A stretch of 64,000 nucleotides of DNA from Streptomyces gobiensis. Its GTDB lineage: Bacteria; Actinomycetota; Actinomycetes; Streptomycetales; Streptomycetaceae. The notes under the pieces are model-generated. The model was not told the DNA's origin. It made no database searches and saw only the letters and a program-made list of their open reading frames with translations. Below are positions 33,389 through 42,175 of this stretch, piece after piece. The stretch is taken from assembly GCF_021216675.1 (NCBI RefSeq), contig NZ_CP086120.1:1612001-1676000 (forward strand), given 5' to 3'. Position 1 is the first letter of the stretch, and each line of letters begins with the position of its first letter. Both the position numbers and the translations under genes were made by a program.

Positions 33389-34428
33389 GCGCGCTCACCC
33401 CGCGCGCCCCGTACCCGGGTGACGGCACGCCAGCGCCACTGCCCACGGAGGCGGTGCGCCGTCGCGACCGGTGGGATCAGCACGCTGGTCACCAGCATGG
33501 TGGCGGTCTCCTGCGGGGTGCGCGGCCCCGGGCTGATACGGGCCCAGGCGAACTCGGCGGTGGCCAGCGCCCAGCCGAGGGCGGCCAGCGCCGCGGCACG
33601 CCGCTTCCCCGCGGCTGCCAGCGGCAGTACCGCGCCCGCCATGGCCGTGGTGGCGAGATGGCGGCGGATGCGCCCGGGCGGCGCCTGGGCCCGCCAGCGC
33701 CAGCCGGGTCCGTGCAGCCGCAGCATCAGGGCGTCGTCGGCGTTTCCGCGTTGCGCGCTCACCGAGACCCAGGGGCCGGTGCGGCGCACCGGGTGTTCCG
33801 TCTGACGTTGCCCGACCCGCAGGTCCCAGCCCGCGTTCAGGACCCGCAGCGCCAGGTCCGCGTCCTCGCGGAACGCCCGCTGGAAGCGCTCGTCGAAACC
33901 GCCGGTCTCGCGCAGCGCCCGGGTCCGGTAGGCCATGTCCGCCGTCGCCCAGCGGGCCCGGGCGAGCCCTGCGGTGTTGCGTTCCCAGTCGGTGGGCCGT
34001 CGGCTCAGCGGCAACGGCACCTGGAGCACACCCTGCACCCCGCCCGTCTCCTCGCTGGCCGCGGCGAGATCGCGGATGAGCCGCGCGCGCCAGTCACGCC
34101 CGACACACACATCGTCGTCGAGGAAGACGGTCCAGGGCGCCTCCACCATGCGCCATCCGGTGTTGCGCGCCGCAGCGGGCCCACGGGCCTCCCCCCTCGC
34201 CACCCTCGCCCGCCCGCGCAGCGGACCGAGCGCGTCCAGCGGCAGCTCGCCACCGGCTGCCCGCCCGGGGGGCCGGTCGTCGACCAGCACGATGCTGTCC
34301 GGCTCCGGGCCCGTGGCCTTCGCCAGCGCGGTCAGGCACCGGGCGAGCGTGTCGCGGCCGAGGGTCGGGATGACCACGGCGTAGCCGGTGGCGAGTTCGC
34401 CGGTGGTGGGATCACGGTCTGCGGTCAT
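33385..34428 (-). CDS. Family 2 glycosyltransferase with hydrophobic C-terminus
   Basis: A 347-residue GT2 protein: VVIPTLGRDTLARCL, VLVDDRPPG, FLDDDVCVG (DxD) and FQRAFREDADLALRV near the ED base motif. Two hydrophobic segments in the last 100 residues suggest a membrane-associated C-terminus. The ATG overlaps the carbamoyltransferase stop as ATGA and is favoured over an upstream ATG inside that gene. Confidence 0.87.
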   Translation of the reverse strand: MTADRDPTTGELATGYAVVIPTLGRDTLARCLTALAKATGPEPDSIVLVDDRPPGRAAGGELPLDALGPLRGRARVARGEARGPAAARNTGWRMVEAPWTVFLDDDVCVGRDWRARLIRDLAAASEETGGVQGVLQVPLPLSRRPTDWERNTAGLARARWATADMAYRTRALRETGGFDERFQRAFREDADLALRVLNAGWDLRVGQRQTEHPVRRTGPWVSVSAQRGNADDALMLRLHGPGWRWRAQAPPGRIRRHLATTAMAGAVLPLAAAGKRRAAALAALGWALATAEFAWARISPGPRTPQETATMLVTSVLIPPVATAHRLRGQWRWRAVTRVRGARGERA

Positions 34429-36065
34429 GCGAAAACCCGTTCCCTCCGTACGGCGTATGGGCCGATCGCCAGCAGGTCGATGGGGGTGGAGCCAAAGCAC
34501 TCCAGGACATCGCGTGGGTGGTCGACCATGGGACGGCCTGCCGTGTTGAGGCTGGTGTTGATGACCACGGGCAGCCCGGTGCGCCGTTCGAAGGCCCGCA
34601 GCAGGCGGGCGGTCAGGGGTTCATCGGCGGCGTCCACCGTCTGTACGCGTGCGGTGCCGTCGGTGTGCACCACGGCGGGGATGCGGTCGCGCCAGGCGCG
34701 GTGCACCTGGTGCACAAAGAGCATGTACGGGCTGGGCAGCTGCCCCTCGAAGATTTCCGCGGCCCGCTCGGCGGCCACCATGGGGGCGACCGGGCGGAAC
34801 TCCTCCCGGCCCTTGATCTGGTTGAGCCGGTCCAGGTTGGACTCCCGTCCCGGGTGGGCCAGCAGCGAGCGGTGGCCGAGCGCGCGGGGACCGTACTCGC
34901 TGCGGCCCTGGTACCAGGCGACGATCCCGTCCCGCGCCAGTACGTCGGCGGCGGCTTCGGCGATGTCCTCGGGCTGCTCGTAGGGAATGCGGGCCTGTTC
35001 CAGCCGGGTACGCAGCTCCTCGTCGGACCAGCCACGGCCGAGATCCGGGCCCGGCATGGGCGAGGGCTCCTCCCCGTGCGCGGCGGCCACATGCAGCGCG
35101 GCGCCCAGGGCGGTGCCCGCGTCACCGGCCGCGGGCTGCACCCAGACGTCCTGGTAGGGGCCCTCCGCGGCGATACGGGCGTTGGCCACGCAGTTGAGCG
35201 CGACGCCGCCCGCCATGGTCAGGGCGGTGCTGTCGCCGCCGTTCTCATGGAGCCAGCGCACCAGGTCCAGCAGCACCTCCTCCAGGCAGGCCTGCACACT
35301 CGCCGCCAGATCGGCGTGGTCCTCGTGCCAGGGCTCACCCGGCGCATGGGCCGGGGCCAGGGAAGCCAGATCGACACCGTGTGCGTGGAAGCCCCCGTCG
35401 CCGGTGGCGCGCACCCACTGCCTCAGCTGCGGCTGGAACCTGGGCTTTCCGTAGGCGGCGAGGGCCATCACCTTGTACTCATCGCTGCTGCGGGCGAAGC
35501 CGAGGTGCGCGGTGAGCTCCTCGTAGAGCAGGCCGAGGGAGTGGGGCAGCGACTGGGAGCTGAGCACCTCCAGCTGGGAGCCCCGGTAGCGGCCGGACAG
35601 ATGGGAGTGGGCCTCGCCCCGGCCGTCGAGTACGAGCACGGCACTGTCCGGGTGCGGGGAGGCGATCCCCGCCGAGGCGGCGTGCGCCACATGGTGGGGT
35701 ACGAACCGCACACGCGCCGGGTCGAGCCCGGGCAGCGCCTCGGCGAGGCAGCCGGGTGCCCGGCGTGCGTATGTCTGCCGCAGGTGGTCCCAGGGGTCAT
35801 CAAGGCCCAGCGATTCGGCGGGGGCGGCGAGCTCGGGATCGAAGGAGTAGGCGACGGCATCGAGGTCACTCGCGGTGAGTCCGGCTTCCCGCAGACACCA
35901 GGCCGCGGATTGTTCCGGCAGCTCCCAGGCCGAGAACGGGACGGGCCGCTTGGCATGCTTACGGCGGCTGAACCGCTCCTCCTCCGCGGCGGCGACCGTC
36001 CGGCCGTCAATCACCAGCGCGGCCGCCGAATCGTGGAAGACGGCGTTGATACCAAGGATGCGCAT
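34425..36065 (-). CDS. Carbamoyltransferase (NodU/TobZ family)
   Basis: A 546-residue O-carbamoyltransferase. The N-terminal Kae1-like domain starts GINAVFHDSAAALV and includes AEEERFSRRKHAKR and PHHVAHAASAG (metal-binding His region). The C-terminal YrdC-like half contains GRSEYGPRALGHRSLLAHP and VVINTSLNTAGRPMVDHP. The enzyme makes carbamoyl-AMP and transfers the carbamoyl group to a hydroxyl, usually of a sugar. First gene of the leftward run, so the mature glycan is predicted to be carbamoylated. Confidence 0.93.
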   Translation of the reverse strand: MRILGINAVFHDSAAALVIDGRTVAAAEEERFSRRKHAKRPVPFSAWELPEQSAAWCLREAGLTASDLDAVAYSFDPELAAPAESLGLDDPWDHLRQTYARRAPGCLAEALPGLDPARVRFVPHHVAHAASAGIASPHPDSAVLVLDGRGEAHSHLSGRYRGSQLEVLSSQSLPHSLGLLYEELTAHLGFARSSDEYKVMALAAYGKPRFQPQLRQWVRATGDGGFHAHGVDLASLAPAHAPGEPWHEDHADLAASVQACLEEVLLDLVRWLHENGGDSTALTMAGGVALNCVANARIAAEGPYQDVWVQPAAGDAGTALGAALHVAAAHGEEPSPMPGPDLGRGWSDEELRTRLEQARIPYEQPEDIAEAAADVLARDGIVAWYQGRSEYGPRALGHRSLLAHPGRESNLDRLNQIKGREEFRPVAPMVAAERAAEIFEGQLPSPYMLFVHQVHRAWRDRIPAVVHTDGTARVQTVDAADEPLTARLLRAFERRTGLPVVINTSLNTAGRPMVDHPRDVLECFGSTPIDLLAIGPYAVRRERVFA

Positions 36066-36270
36066 AAGCCCTCCGGGTGGTCATACCCGCACAAAAAGTA
36101 AATCTGCCGTGGGGTAACCCACAGAAGCGGAGCTAAACGCAGCGTGGTCGACTGACCGGTCGAGTGGCTGGTCGGCTGGCTGGTCGACTGGCATAAGGGC
36201 GCGTGTACACGTGTGAGAGCCGCGTGCAAGAGCCGCGTGTAAGAGCGCGGCCACGGGCAACCCCCCTGTC
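36066..36270. promoter_or_regulatory. Divergent control region of the heptose/glycan operon
   Basis: This 205-bp spacer separates the leftward carbamoyltransferase from the rightward pyruvyltransferase-like gene and must drive the long operon. It holds the lowest-GC stretch nearby (ACAAAAAGTAAATC, 36090-36103) and short repeats: GGCTGGTCGGCTGGCTGGTC (36169-36188) and AGAGCCGCGTG(C/T)A twice (36219-36243). No consensus promoter is certain. Confidence 0.4.
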
Positions 36271-37137
36271 ATGGCAGCCCAGGGACACAAAGCCCTGCTG
36301 ACCGGGTGGTTCAGTTTCCGGCATGGTGAGATCACCGCCGGGGACGCGCTGGCGCTGTGCCACGTCCAGAAGCGGCTGGACGACGCTCGTATCGCTTACG
36401 ACACCGCCTGGAGTCCCGCTTTCCGCCCGGGCGGGCTGAGCCTCGACGACGCCGATCCGGACGACTACACGCACCTGTTCTTCGTCTGCGGTCCCCTCCA
36501 CGGGCGGCAGGTGGCCGACCTGCACCAGCGCTTCCCGCACGCCACCCGGATCGCCGTCGGCACCTCCACCATCGATCCGGACGACCCCGCGGTGAGCGGA
36601 TTCCATCGCGTTCTGGCCAGGGACGCACCGGGCGGCGGGCCCCGGCTGGACCTCGCCGCGGCGGCGCCACCGCAGGCGCTGGTACCGGTCGTTGGGGTGA
36701 TCCTCACGCATGGCCAGTCGGAGTACGGCGCACGCCGTCGGCACTCCGCCGTGACCAGCGCGGTCACCGGCTGGCTCGCCGGGAAGGACTGCGCCCGGCT
36801 GGAACTGGACACCCGGCTGGACGCACAGGACTGGCGGCACTGTGCCACGCCCGGACAGTTCCTCGCCGCGGTCGGACGCACGGACCTCGTCGTTACCGAC
36901 CGGCTGCACGGTCTGGTCCTGGCGCTGCGGGCGGGCGTTCCGGCCATCGCCGTCGATCCGGTCAGCGGCGGGGCCAAAGTCTCCGCACAGGCGCATGCCT
37001 GCCGCTGGCCCGCTCTCGTACCGGCCGAGTGTGTGGACGGAGCGGACCTTGAGCACTGGTGGTCCTGGTGCCGTGGGCCGGGCCGGGAACTGGCCGAGCT
37101 GCGGTCGCAGCAATTCGCCGTCGCTAACGGTCACTGA
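36271..37137 (+). CDS. Polysaccharide pyruvyl transferase-like protein
   Basis: A 288-residue protein with the hallmarks of the family: TGWFSFRHGEITAGDALAL at the N-terminus, LFFVCGPLHG in the middle and VVTDRLHGLVLALRAGVPAIAVD near residues 209-231. The family adds pyruvate ketals from PEP to cell-surface sugars. It is divergent from the heptose operon and probably modifies the same glycan. The Shine-Dalgarno before the ATG is weak. Confidence 0.82.
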   Translation: MAAQGHKALLTGWFSFRHGEITAGDALALCHVQKRLDDARIAYDTAWSPAFRPGGLSLDDADPDDYTHLFFVCGPLHGRQVADLHQRFPHATRIAVGTSTIDPDDPAVSGFHRVLARDAPGGGPRLDLAAAAPPQALVPVVGVILTHGQSEYGARRRHSAVTSAVTGWLAGKDCARLELDTRLDAQDWRHCATPGQFLAAVGRTDLVVTDRLHGLVLALRAGVPAIAVDPVSGGAKVSAQAHACRWPALVPAECVDGADLEHWWSWCRGPGRELAELRSQQFAVANGH

Positions 37138-37163
37138 CGTACGGCCGGATGCCCGATACGAGC

Positions 37164-37189
37164 GTTTAGCTCCACCGGGGGCCGGGAAC
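37164..37189 (+). promoter_or_regulatory. Candidate SigB-type promoter of the hemerythrin gene
   Basis: GTTT (37164-37167) and GGGAAC (37184-37189) are 16 bp apart, close to the streptomycete SigB-family pattern GTTT-N14-16-GGGTAY. The element is 65 bp upstream of the gene, and a SigB-type sigma factor is encoded next door. Confidence 0.35.
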
Positions 37190-37253
37190 TTGACTGCGGC
37201 CTGCGGCCTGCCACATTCGGCATGCCGCCCATATTTGCGCCTCAGGAGGCAGC

Positions 37254-37817
37254 ATGGCAGACAACGGCTCAGTCATCGATGAGCTGACTAATGACCACCG
37301 GGAAGTCGAAGAGATTTTTGGTCGCATCAACGCGTGTGGACCCGGGGATCCCATGCGCAAGACCTACTCCGAACAGGCGACCATTGAGCTGGTCCGGCAC
37401 TCCGTCGCGGAAGAGGAGTACCTCTACCCGGCGGTGCGGGAACACGTTCCCCAGGGTGACTCGCTCGCCGACAAGGAGATCAAGGACCACGCCGAAGCCG
37501 AGAAACTCATGAAGAAACTGGAGGGGCTGGAGGCCGACAACCCGGAGTTCGACCAGACCCTCGGAAAGCTTATGCAGGAGATTCGCTCGCACGTTGAGGA
37601 CGAGGAGAACAACCTCTTCCCCAAGCTCCGCGACGCCGTCACACCGCAGATGCTCAACGAGCTCGGCGCGAAGGTCCGGCAGGCGAAGAAGATGGCACCG
37701 ACACGCCCGCACCCGTCGGCCCCGGATCAGCCGCCGGCGAACAAGCTGCTGGCGCCCGGGGCTGGCCTGGTCGACCGGGCACGGGACATGGTGTCGGGCC
37801 GCGGCCGGAAAGACTGA
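37254..37817 (+). CDS. Hemerythrin (HHE) domain protein
   Basis: A 187-residue protein whose first 125 residues form a hemerythrin-like four-helix bundle with likely di-iron ligands His15, His49, Glu53, His79, His113 and Glu117. The C-terminal 60 residues are basic and proline-rich. The ATG follows AGGAGG. Such proteins bind oxygen or nitric oxide or sense oxidative stress. A SigB-like promoter candidate and the neighbouring stress sigma gene suggest stress-induced expression. Confidence 0.88.
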   Translation: MADNGSVIDELTNDHREVEEIFGRINACGPGDPMRKTYSEQATIELVRHSVAEEEYLYPAVREHVPQGDSLADKEIKDHAEAEKLMKKLEGLEADNPEFDQTLGKLMQEIRSHVEDEENNLFPKLRDAVTPQMLNELGAKVRQAKKMAPTRPHPSAPDQPPANKLLAPGAGLVDRARDMVSGRGRKD

Positions 37818-37890
37818 GACGAACTCGCGCCGCGGGGCACGGCGCGGGGGCCGGGGATACGCGGCCCGCTTCCGCACACGCGCCCCGCGG

Positions 37891-38694
37891 TCACGGTTCC
37901 GACCGGTTCTCCACCCGCTGGCGGAGCCCGTCACAGGCGCGGCGCAGCAGCCGCGAGACGTGCATCTGGGACATGCCGAGCTCTTCGGCGATGCGGCTCT
38001 GCGACATGTAGCAGAAGTACCGCAGATACAGAATCCGCCGCTCACGCTCCGGCAGACGGCGCAGGTAGGGCTTGACGGCCTCCCGTTGGACGACGAGGTC
38101 GAAGCCGGGCTCGCAGGCGCCCAGTGTGTCCCCCAGGGAGCGCCCGAAGTCACCCCCGGGCGGCTCCGCGTCCAGGGACAGGGCGCTGTAGCTCTCCAGC
38201 GCTTCCATCCCCAGGAGCACATCCTCCTCGCTGAGGCCGGTGTACTCGGCGACCTGTGCGACCGTCGGAGAACGGCTCAGCTCCGGTCCCAGCTCACGCA
38301 GGGCGACCCGCACCCGATTACGGATCTGCTGTACGCGCCGTGGCACATGCACATCCCAGGTGAGGTCCCGGAAATGCCGCTTGATCTCACCGGCGATGGT
38401 GGGCACCGCATAACTCTCAAAATCCGTGCCACGGTGCGGATCGTATCGGATAACGGCCTTCACCAGACCGAGCGCGGCCACTTGCTGAAGGTCCTCCAGT
38501 GATTCCCCCCGGTCGCGGTAACGCCAGGCCAGCCGATGCGCCACCGGAACCCAGGCACGTACGACCCGCTGTCGCAGTTCTTCCTTGCCGCGGCCATCGG
38601 GCAGATCCGCAAGGCGCCGGAACTCGGCAGTGGTATCGGGGGTTTCGTGGTGATGACGAGGCGGGCGCTTTTTACGACCGTCGAAACCGTTCAT
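37891..38694 (-). CDS. SigB/SigF/SigG-family RNA polymerase sigma factor
   Basis: A 267-residue alternative sigma factor with regions 2, 3 and 4: GLVKAVIRYDP and DFESYAVPTIAGEIKRHFRD (region 2), WDVHVPRRVQQIRNRV (region 3), and the helix-turn-helix SQSRIAEELGMSQMHVSRLL (region 4). This is the general-stress and development family in Streptomyces. No anti-sigma gene is adjacent, so partner-switching control, if any, comes from elsewhere. The ATG follows AGGAAAG. Confidence 0.9.
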   Translation of the reverse strand: MNGFDGRKKRPPRHHHETPDTTAEFRRLADLPDGRGKEELRQRVVRAWVPVAHRLAWRYRDRGESLEDLQQVAALGLVKAVIRYDPHRGTDFESYAVPTIAGEIKRHFRDLTWDVHVPRRVQQIRNRVRVALRELGPELSRSPTVAQVAEYTGLSEEDVLLGMEALESYSALSLDAEPPGGDFGRSLGDTLGACEPGFDLVVQREAVKPYLRRLPERERRILYLRYFCYMSQSRIAEELGMSQMHVSRLLRRACDGLRQRVENRSEP

Positions 38695-39225
38695 GGCATA
38701 GCTTTCCTGGAATGCGTTGAATTTGCACTCGCTGAAATCCGTACCTCCCGAACGAGACCGTTCATCTTCACGCTACCCAGGGGAGGGGAAAGCCGCGACG
38801 CGAGTCAGCCGTCCGTGCATTGCCTGTGCACAGAGGTCCAGGGCGTCACCTCGGGGCCGGGGCACCCGGGGGCGCCAGGGGCGGGGCGCCGGGGGCGCCG
38901 GGGGCGCCGGGGGTGGACGCCGAAGACCCTGCCCGCGCCAGGAGGGTCAGTCGGAGCGCGGACAGGGCCTTTGACGGGTGGGACGCGGCTGCTTCGGCGC
39001 CCTCACAGGCGCCGAGGTCCCACCAGAGGGCACCGCCGACAAGGAGGAGAGCTCGGCCAGCGGCCAGGAACATCCCACGCGTAGAAACGGGTATAACCGG
39101 TCAGGCGGCACATAGTCCACTCCCCGGCTAAATTCCCCTCGTTCAGAGCATTTTGCTTTCCTTCCTATTTCCGGGAAAGACCCTCACGGGAAGGAAACGG
39201 GGAGGGGCAATCGCATGCACGTAGC
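38695..39225. other. Intergenic stretch with G-rich 9-bp repeats
   Basis: A 531-bp gap between the sigma factor and the oxidoreductase. No frame looks coding. 38867-38915 carries about four copies of the unit GGGGGCGCC, giving several G-runs that could form G-quadruplex on the plus strand. The right end, about 39110-39200, is locally AT-richer (TTTTGCTTTCCTTCCTATTT) and probably holds the oxidoreductase promoter. Confidence 0.6.
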
Positions 39226-40305
39226 ATGGCGCGCGTGAACGAACACCGCACCGCCCGCGTCGGCCTGATCGGCTACGGCCTGGCGGGCTCGGCCTTCCAC
39301 GCCCCGCTGATCGCCACGACCGATGGGCTGACCCTCGACACCGTCGTCACCGCGAACCCGGACCGGCAGCGGCAGGCCCGCGAGGAGCACGCGGGCGTCC
39401 ATACCGTCGCGACCGCGGATGAGCTCTTCGCCCGCGCCGACGCGCTTGATCTGGTCGTCGTCGCCTCCCCGAACCGCACTCATGTCGCGCTCGCCACCCA
39501 GGCATTGGAAGCCGGACTGCCGGTCGTGGTGGACAAGCCGATCGCCGGGACCGCCGCCGAGGCGGAGGAGCTGACCGCCCTCGCCGACGCCCGTGGCCTG
39601 CTGCTGTCCGTCTTCCAGAACCGCCGCTGGGACAACGACTTCCGCACCGTGCGCCAGCTCATCACCGAGGGCGCGCTCGGCGAGGTGCAGCGCTTTGAAT
39701 CCCGCTTCGAGCGCTGGCGCCCCAGGCCCAAGGGCGGCTGGCGCGAGTCCGGTGACCCGGCTGAGATCGGCGGGCTCCTCTATGACCTGGGCAGTCATGT
39801 GGTCGACCAGGCGCTGACCCTCTTCGGCCCGGCCACCACGGTCTACGCCGAGTCCGATATCCGCCGCCCGGGCGCGGCGGCCGACGATGACACCTTCATC
39901 GCGCTCACCCATGCCGGGGGCGTCCGCTCCCATCTGTGGGTGAGCGCCACCGCCGCGCAACCCGGGCCGCGCTTCCGGGTGCTCGGCAGTGCGGCGGCGT
40001 ACGTCAAGTACGGGCTGGACCCCCAGGAAGCCGCCCTCCGTGCGGGGGCCCGCCCAGGCGCCGACGCCGACTGGGGCGTCGAGCCGGAGTCGGCGTGGGG
40101 CACCCTCGGCTCCCTGGACGAGTCCCGCCCGCTGCGCACCCTGAACGGCGACTATCCCGCGTATTACGCGGGGATCGCCGCCGCGTTGCGGGGCGCTGCC
40201 GCGCCGCCGGTGACGGGGGGTGAGGCGGCTGCGGTGCTGCGGGTTCTGGAGGCCGCGCGGCGCGCTGCGGCTGAGCGCCGCACGATCCCCCTCACCACCG
40301 GCTAA
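39226..40305 (+). CDS. Gfo/Idh/MocA family oxidoreductase
   Basis: A 359-residue NAD(P)-dependent oxidoreductase. Residues 10-125 form a Rossmann domain with GLIGYGLAGSAFH, VVASPNRTHV and the family-defining VVDKPIAG (the catalytic-region Lys). The C-terminal domain contains GGLLYDLGSHVVDQAL with its conserved Asp and His. The family oxidises or epimerises sugars and polyols. The substrate is not evident. A repeat-rich intergenic region follows. Confidence 0.9.
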   Translation: MARVNEHRTARVGLIGYGLAGSAFHAPLIATTDGLTLDTVVTANPDRQRQAREEHAGVHTVATADELFARADALDLVVVASPNRTHVALATQALEAGLPVVVDKPIAGTAAEAEELTALADARGLLLSVFQNRRWDNDFRTVRQLITEGALGEVQRFESRFERWRPRPKGGWRESGDPAEIGGLLYDLGSHVVDQALTLFGPATTVYAESDIRRPGAAADDDTFIALTHAGGVRSHLWVSATAAQPGPRFRVLGSAAAYVKYGLDPQEAALRAGARPGADADWGVEPESAWGTLGSLDESRPLRTLNGDYPAYYAGIAAALRGAAAPPVTGGEAAAVLRVLEAARRAAAERRTIPLTTG

Positions 40306-40325
40306 GCCCGGGGCGGGGCCCCGCC

Positions 40326-40598
40326 CCTTCCCGGCGGTACCGCCCTGCGGCTCCACCGCGCGGCGGGGCTTCGCCCGGCTGCGGGGGTGCCGGGGCGGGG
40401 CTCCCCGTATCCCGCCCCTTCCCGGGGGTGCCGATGTGCGGCTCCGCCGCGTGGCGGGGCTTCGCCCGGCTGCGGGGTGCCGTGGGTGGGTTTCCCCGTA
40501 TCCCGCCCCTTCCCGGGGGTGCCGATGTGCGGCTCCGCCGCGTGGCGGGGCTTCGCCCGGCTGCGGGGGGTGCCGTGGGTGGGGTCCCCCAATTCCCG
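40326..40598 (+). repeat. Tandem repeat, three units of about 91 bp
   Basis: Units start at 40326, 40415 and 40506 (89, 91 and 93 bp). Each opens CCCCTTCCCGG and includes a GCGGCTCC(A/G)CCGCG stem, GGCGGGGCTTCGCCCGGCTG and GGTGCCG. A partial fourth unit follows at 40599. A related sequence lies inverted at 21625-21760. Long frames crossing it are artefacts. Confidence 0.85.
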
Positions 40599-40678
40599 CC
40601 CCTTCCCGAAACCGGGGCTTCGCCCCGGGGCCCCGGGGTTTGCCGGTGCGGGCCGGTGGCCGGGTTGTGCCCACCAAG

Positions 40679-40898
40679 CGTCGCGAGCTCCGTTGCGGGG
40701 TGGGTCGGAGCGTCGTGGCTGGGGTGGGTGGGTGGTTGCGTAGCAGGGCGGGCCCACGCCCCTCGCGGGGCTGCGAGTGCCCACAACATGGGGGGGCGGT
40801 GTTGCGCCCACCAAGCGTCGCGAGCTCCGCTGCGGGGCGGGCCGGAGCGTCGTGGCTGGGGTGGGCGGATGGTTGCGTAGCAGGGCGGGCCCACGCCC
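40679..40898 (+). repeat. Dispersed 107-bp intergenic repeat, copies 2 and 3
   Basis: Copy 2 (40679-40787) and truncated copy 3 (40816-40898) match the element at 5341-5447: CGTCGCGAGCTCCG(T/C)TGCGG, CGGAGCGTCGTGGCTGG, GGTTGCGTAGCAGGG, GGGCCCACGCCC. Copy 3 stops where the PTS gene ends. No gene is present between 40306 and 40903. Confidence 0.82.
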
Positions 40899-40903
40899 GG
40901 GGG

Positions 40904-42175
40904 TCAGGGCTTGTAGTTGGTTTTTTCCATTTCGGCGATTTCCTCGTCGGACTCACGGCCCGGTGTCGGGAGGTTGAACTTGGTGATCGCGAAGCGGAAG
41001 ACCGCGTAGTAGACCGCGGCGAAGCACAGACCCACCAGGACCAGCCCCAACGGCTTGGTCGCGATACCGAAGTTCAGTGCGTAGTCGATGGCGCCAGCCG
41101 AGAAGCCGAAGCCGTCCTTCATGCCGAGCGCCCAGGTCAGGGCCATGGAGACACCGGTCAGCACGGCGTGGATCGCGTACAGCACCGGCGCGATGAACAT
41201 AAAGGTGAACTCGATGGGCTCGGTGACACCGGTGACGAACGCGGTGAGACCGATGGAGACCATCATGCCGCCGACCACCTTGCGGCGCTCCGGGCGGGCG
41301 CAGTGATACATGGCGAGGCAGGCTGCCGGGAGGGCGAACATCATGATGGGGAAGAAGCCGGTCATGAACTGTCCGGCCGAGGGGTCTCCGGCCAGGAAGC
41401 GTGCGATATCGCCGCTCTTGCCCTCATAGGAACCGGCCTGGAACCACGGGAAGGAGTTCAGCAGGTGGTGCATGCCGATCGGGATCAGCGCACGGTTGAA
41501 GACACCGAAGATGCCCGCGCCGACCGCGCCGGAACCGACCAGCCACTCGCCGAAGTGGTGCAGACCGCTGCCGAGCACCGGCCAGATGTAGCCAAAGACG
41601 ATGCCGATGATGAGACCGGCGAAGGCCGACACAATCGGCACAAGGCGGCGGCCGCCGAAGAAGCCGAGCCAGTCCGGCAGCTTCTTGCGGTGGTAGCGCT
41701 GGTAGAGCAGGGCGACGACGATGCCCATCACGACACCGCCGAGGACACCGGCGTTGACCGGTGCGGCGACCTCGACGATCTTGCCGTCCACGACCTCCTG
41801 CTGCATCGGGAGGTTGCCGTCGGTGAAGACCTTCAGCACATTCTGGAAGACCAGATAGCCGACCACGGCAGCCAGGCCGGTGGAGCCATCCGCCTTCCTG
41901 GCGAAGCCGACGGCGATACCGACGGCGAACAGCAGCGGCATATTGTCGAGCAGAGCGCCGCCACCGGCGGCCAGGAACTCAGCGAGCTTGGTCAGGAACG
42001 CCGGGAAGCTCTCGCGGCCCAGCATGTCGTCCTGGCCGAGGCGGAGCATCAGGGCCGCCGCCGGCAGGGTGGCGATCGGCAGCATGAGGCTGCGGCCGAT
42101 GCGCTGGGCGACGGCCATCGCGCCGGAGCCGCGGCCCTTCTTATCAGCTGCCGGGGCAGCGCTAGCCGTGGACAT
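40904..42175 (-). CDS. nagE2: PTS EIIC component, GlcNAc-type (NagE2-like)
   Basis: A 423-residue EIIC permease of the glucose/GlcNAc PTS class with about ten membrane segments (for example SLMLPIATLPAAALMLRLGQDDMLG, GVTEPIEFTFMFIAPVLYAIHAVLTG). There is no fused EIIA or EIIB, as in Streptomyces NagE2, so it depends on separate NagF and Crr proteins. It imports and phosphorylates N-acetylglucosamine. Two DasR-like palindromes lie upstream. It is paralogous to the next gene. Confidence 0.9.
   Translation of the reverse strand: MSTASAAPAADKKGRGSGAMAVAQRIGRSLMLPIATLPAAALMLRLGQDDMLGRESFPAFLTKLAEFLAAGGGALLDNMPLLFAVGIAVGFARKADGSTGLAAVVGYLVFQNVLKVFTDGNLPMQQEVVDGKIVEVAAPVNAGVLGGVVMGIVVALLYQRYHRKKLPDWLGFFGGRRLVPIVSAFAGLIIGIVFGYIWPVLGSGLHHFGEWLVGSGAVGAGIFGVFNRALIPIGMHHLLNSFPWFQAGSYEGKSGDIARFLAGDPSAGQFMTGFFPIMMFALPAACLAMYHCARPERRKVVGGMMVSIGLTAFVTGVTEPIEFTFMFIAPVLYAIHAVLTGVSMALTWALGMKDGFGFSAGAIDYALNFGIATKPLGLVLVGLCFAAVYYAVFRFAITKFNLPTPGRESDEEIAEMEKTNYKP

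Noticed and set aside
32479..34983. An 834-codon plus-strand open frame
   Set aside because: It lies antisense to GT9, gmhB, GT2 and carbamoyltransferase genes with excellent motifs; the translation is Arg/Pro/Ala low-complexity.
38846..39073. A 75-codon minus-strand frame in the gap after the sigma factor
   Set aside because: It starts hydrophobic but soon becomes the translation of the GGGGGCGCC repeats (GAPGAPGAPP); no convincing Shine-Dalgarno.
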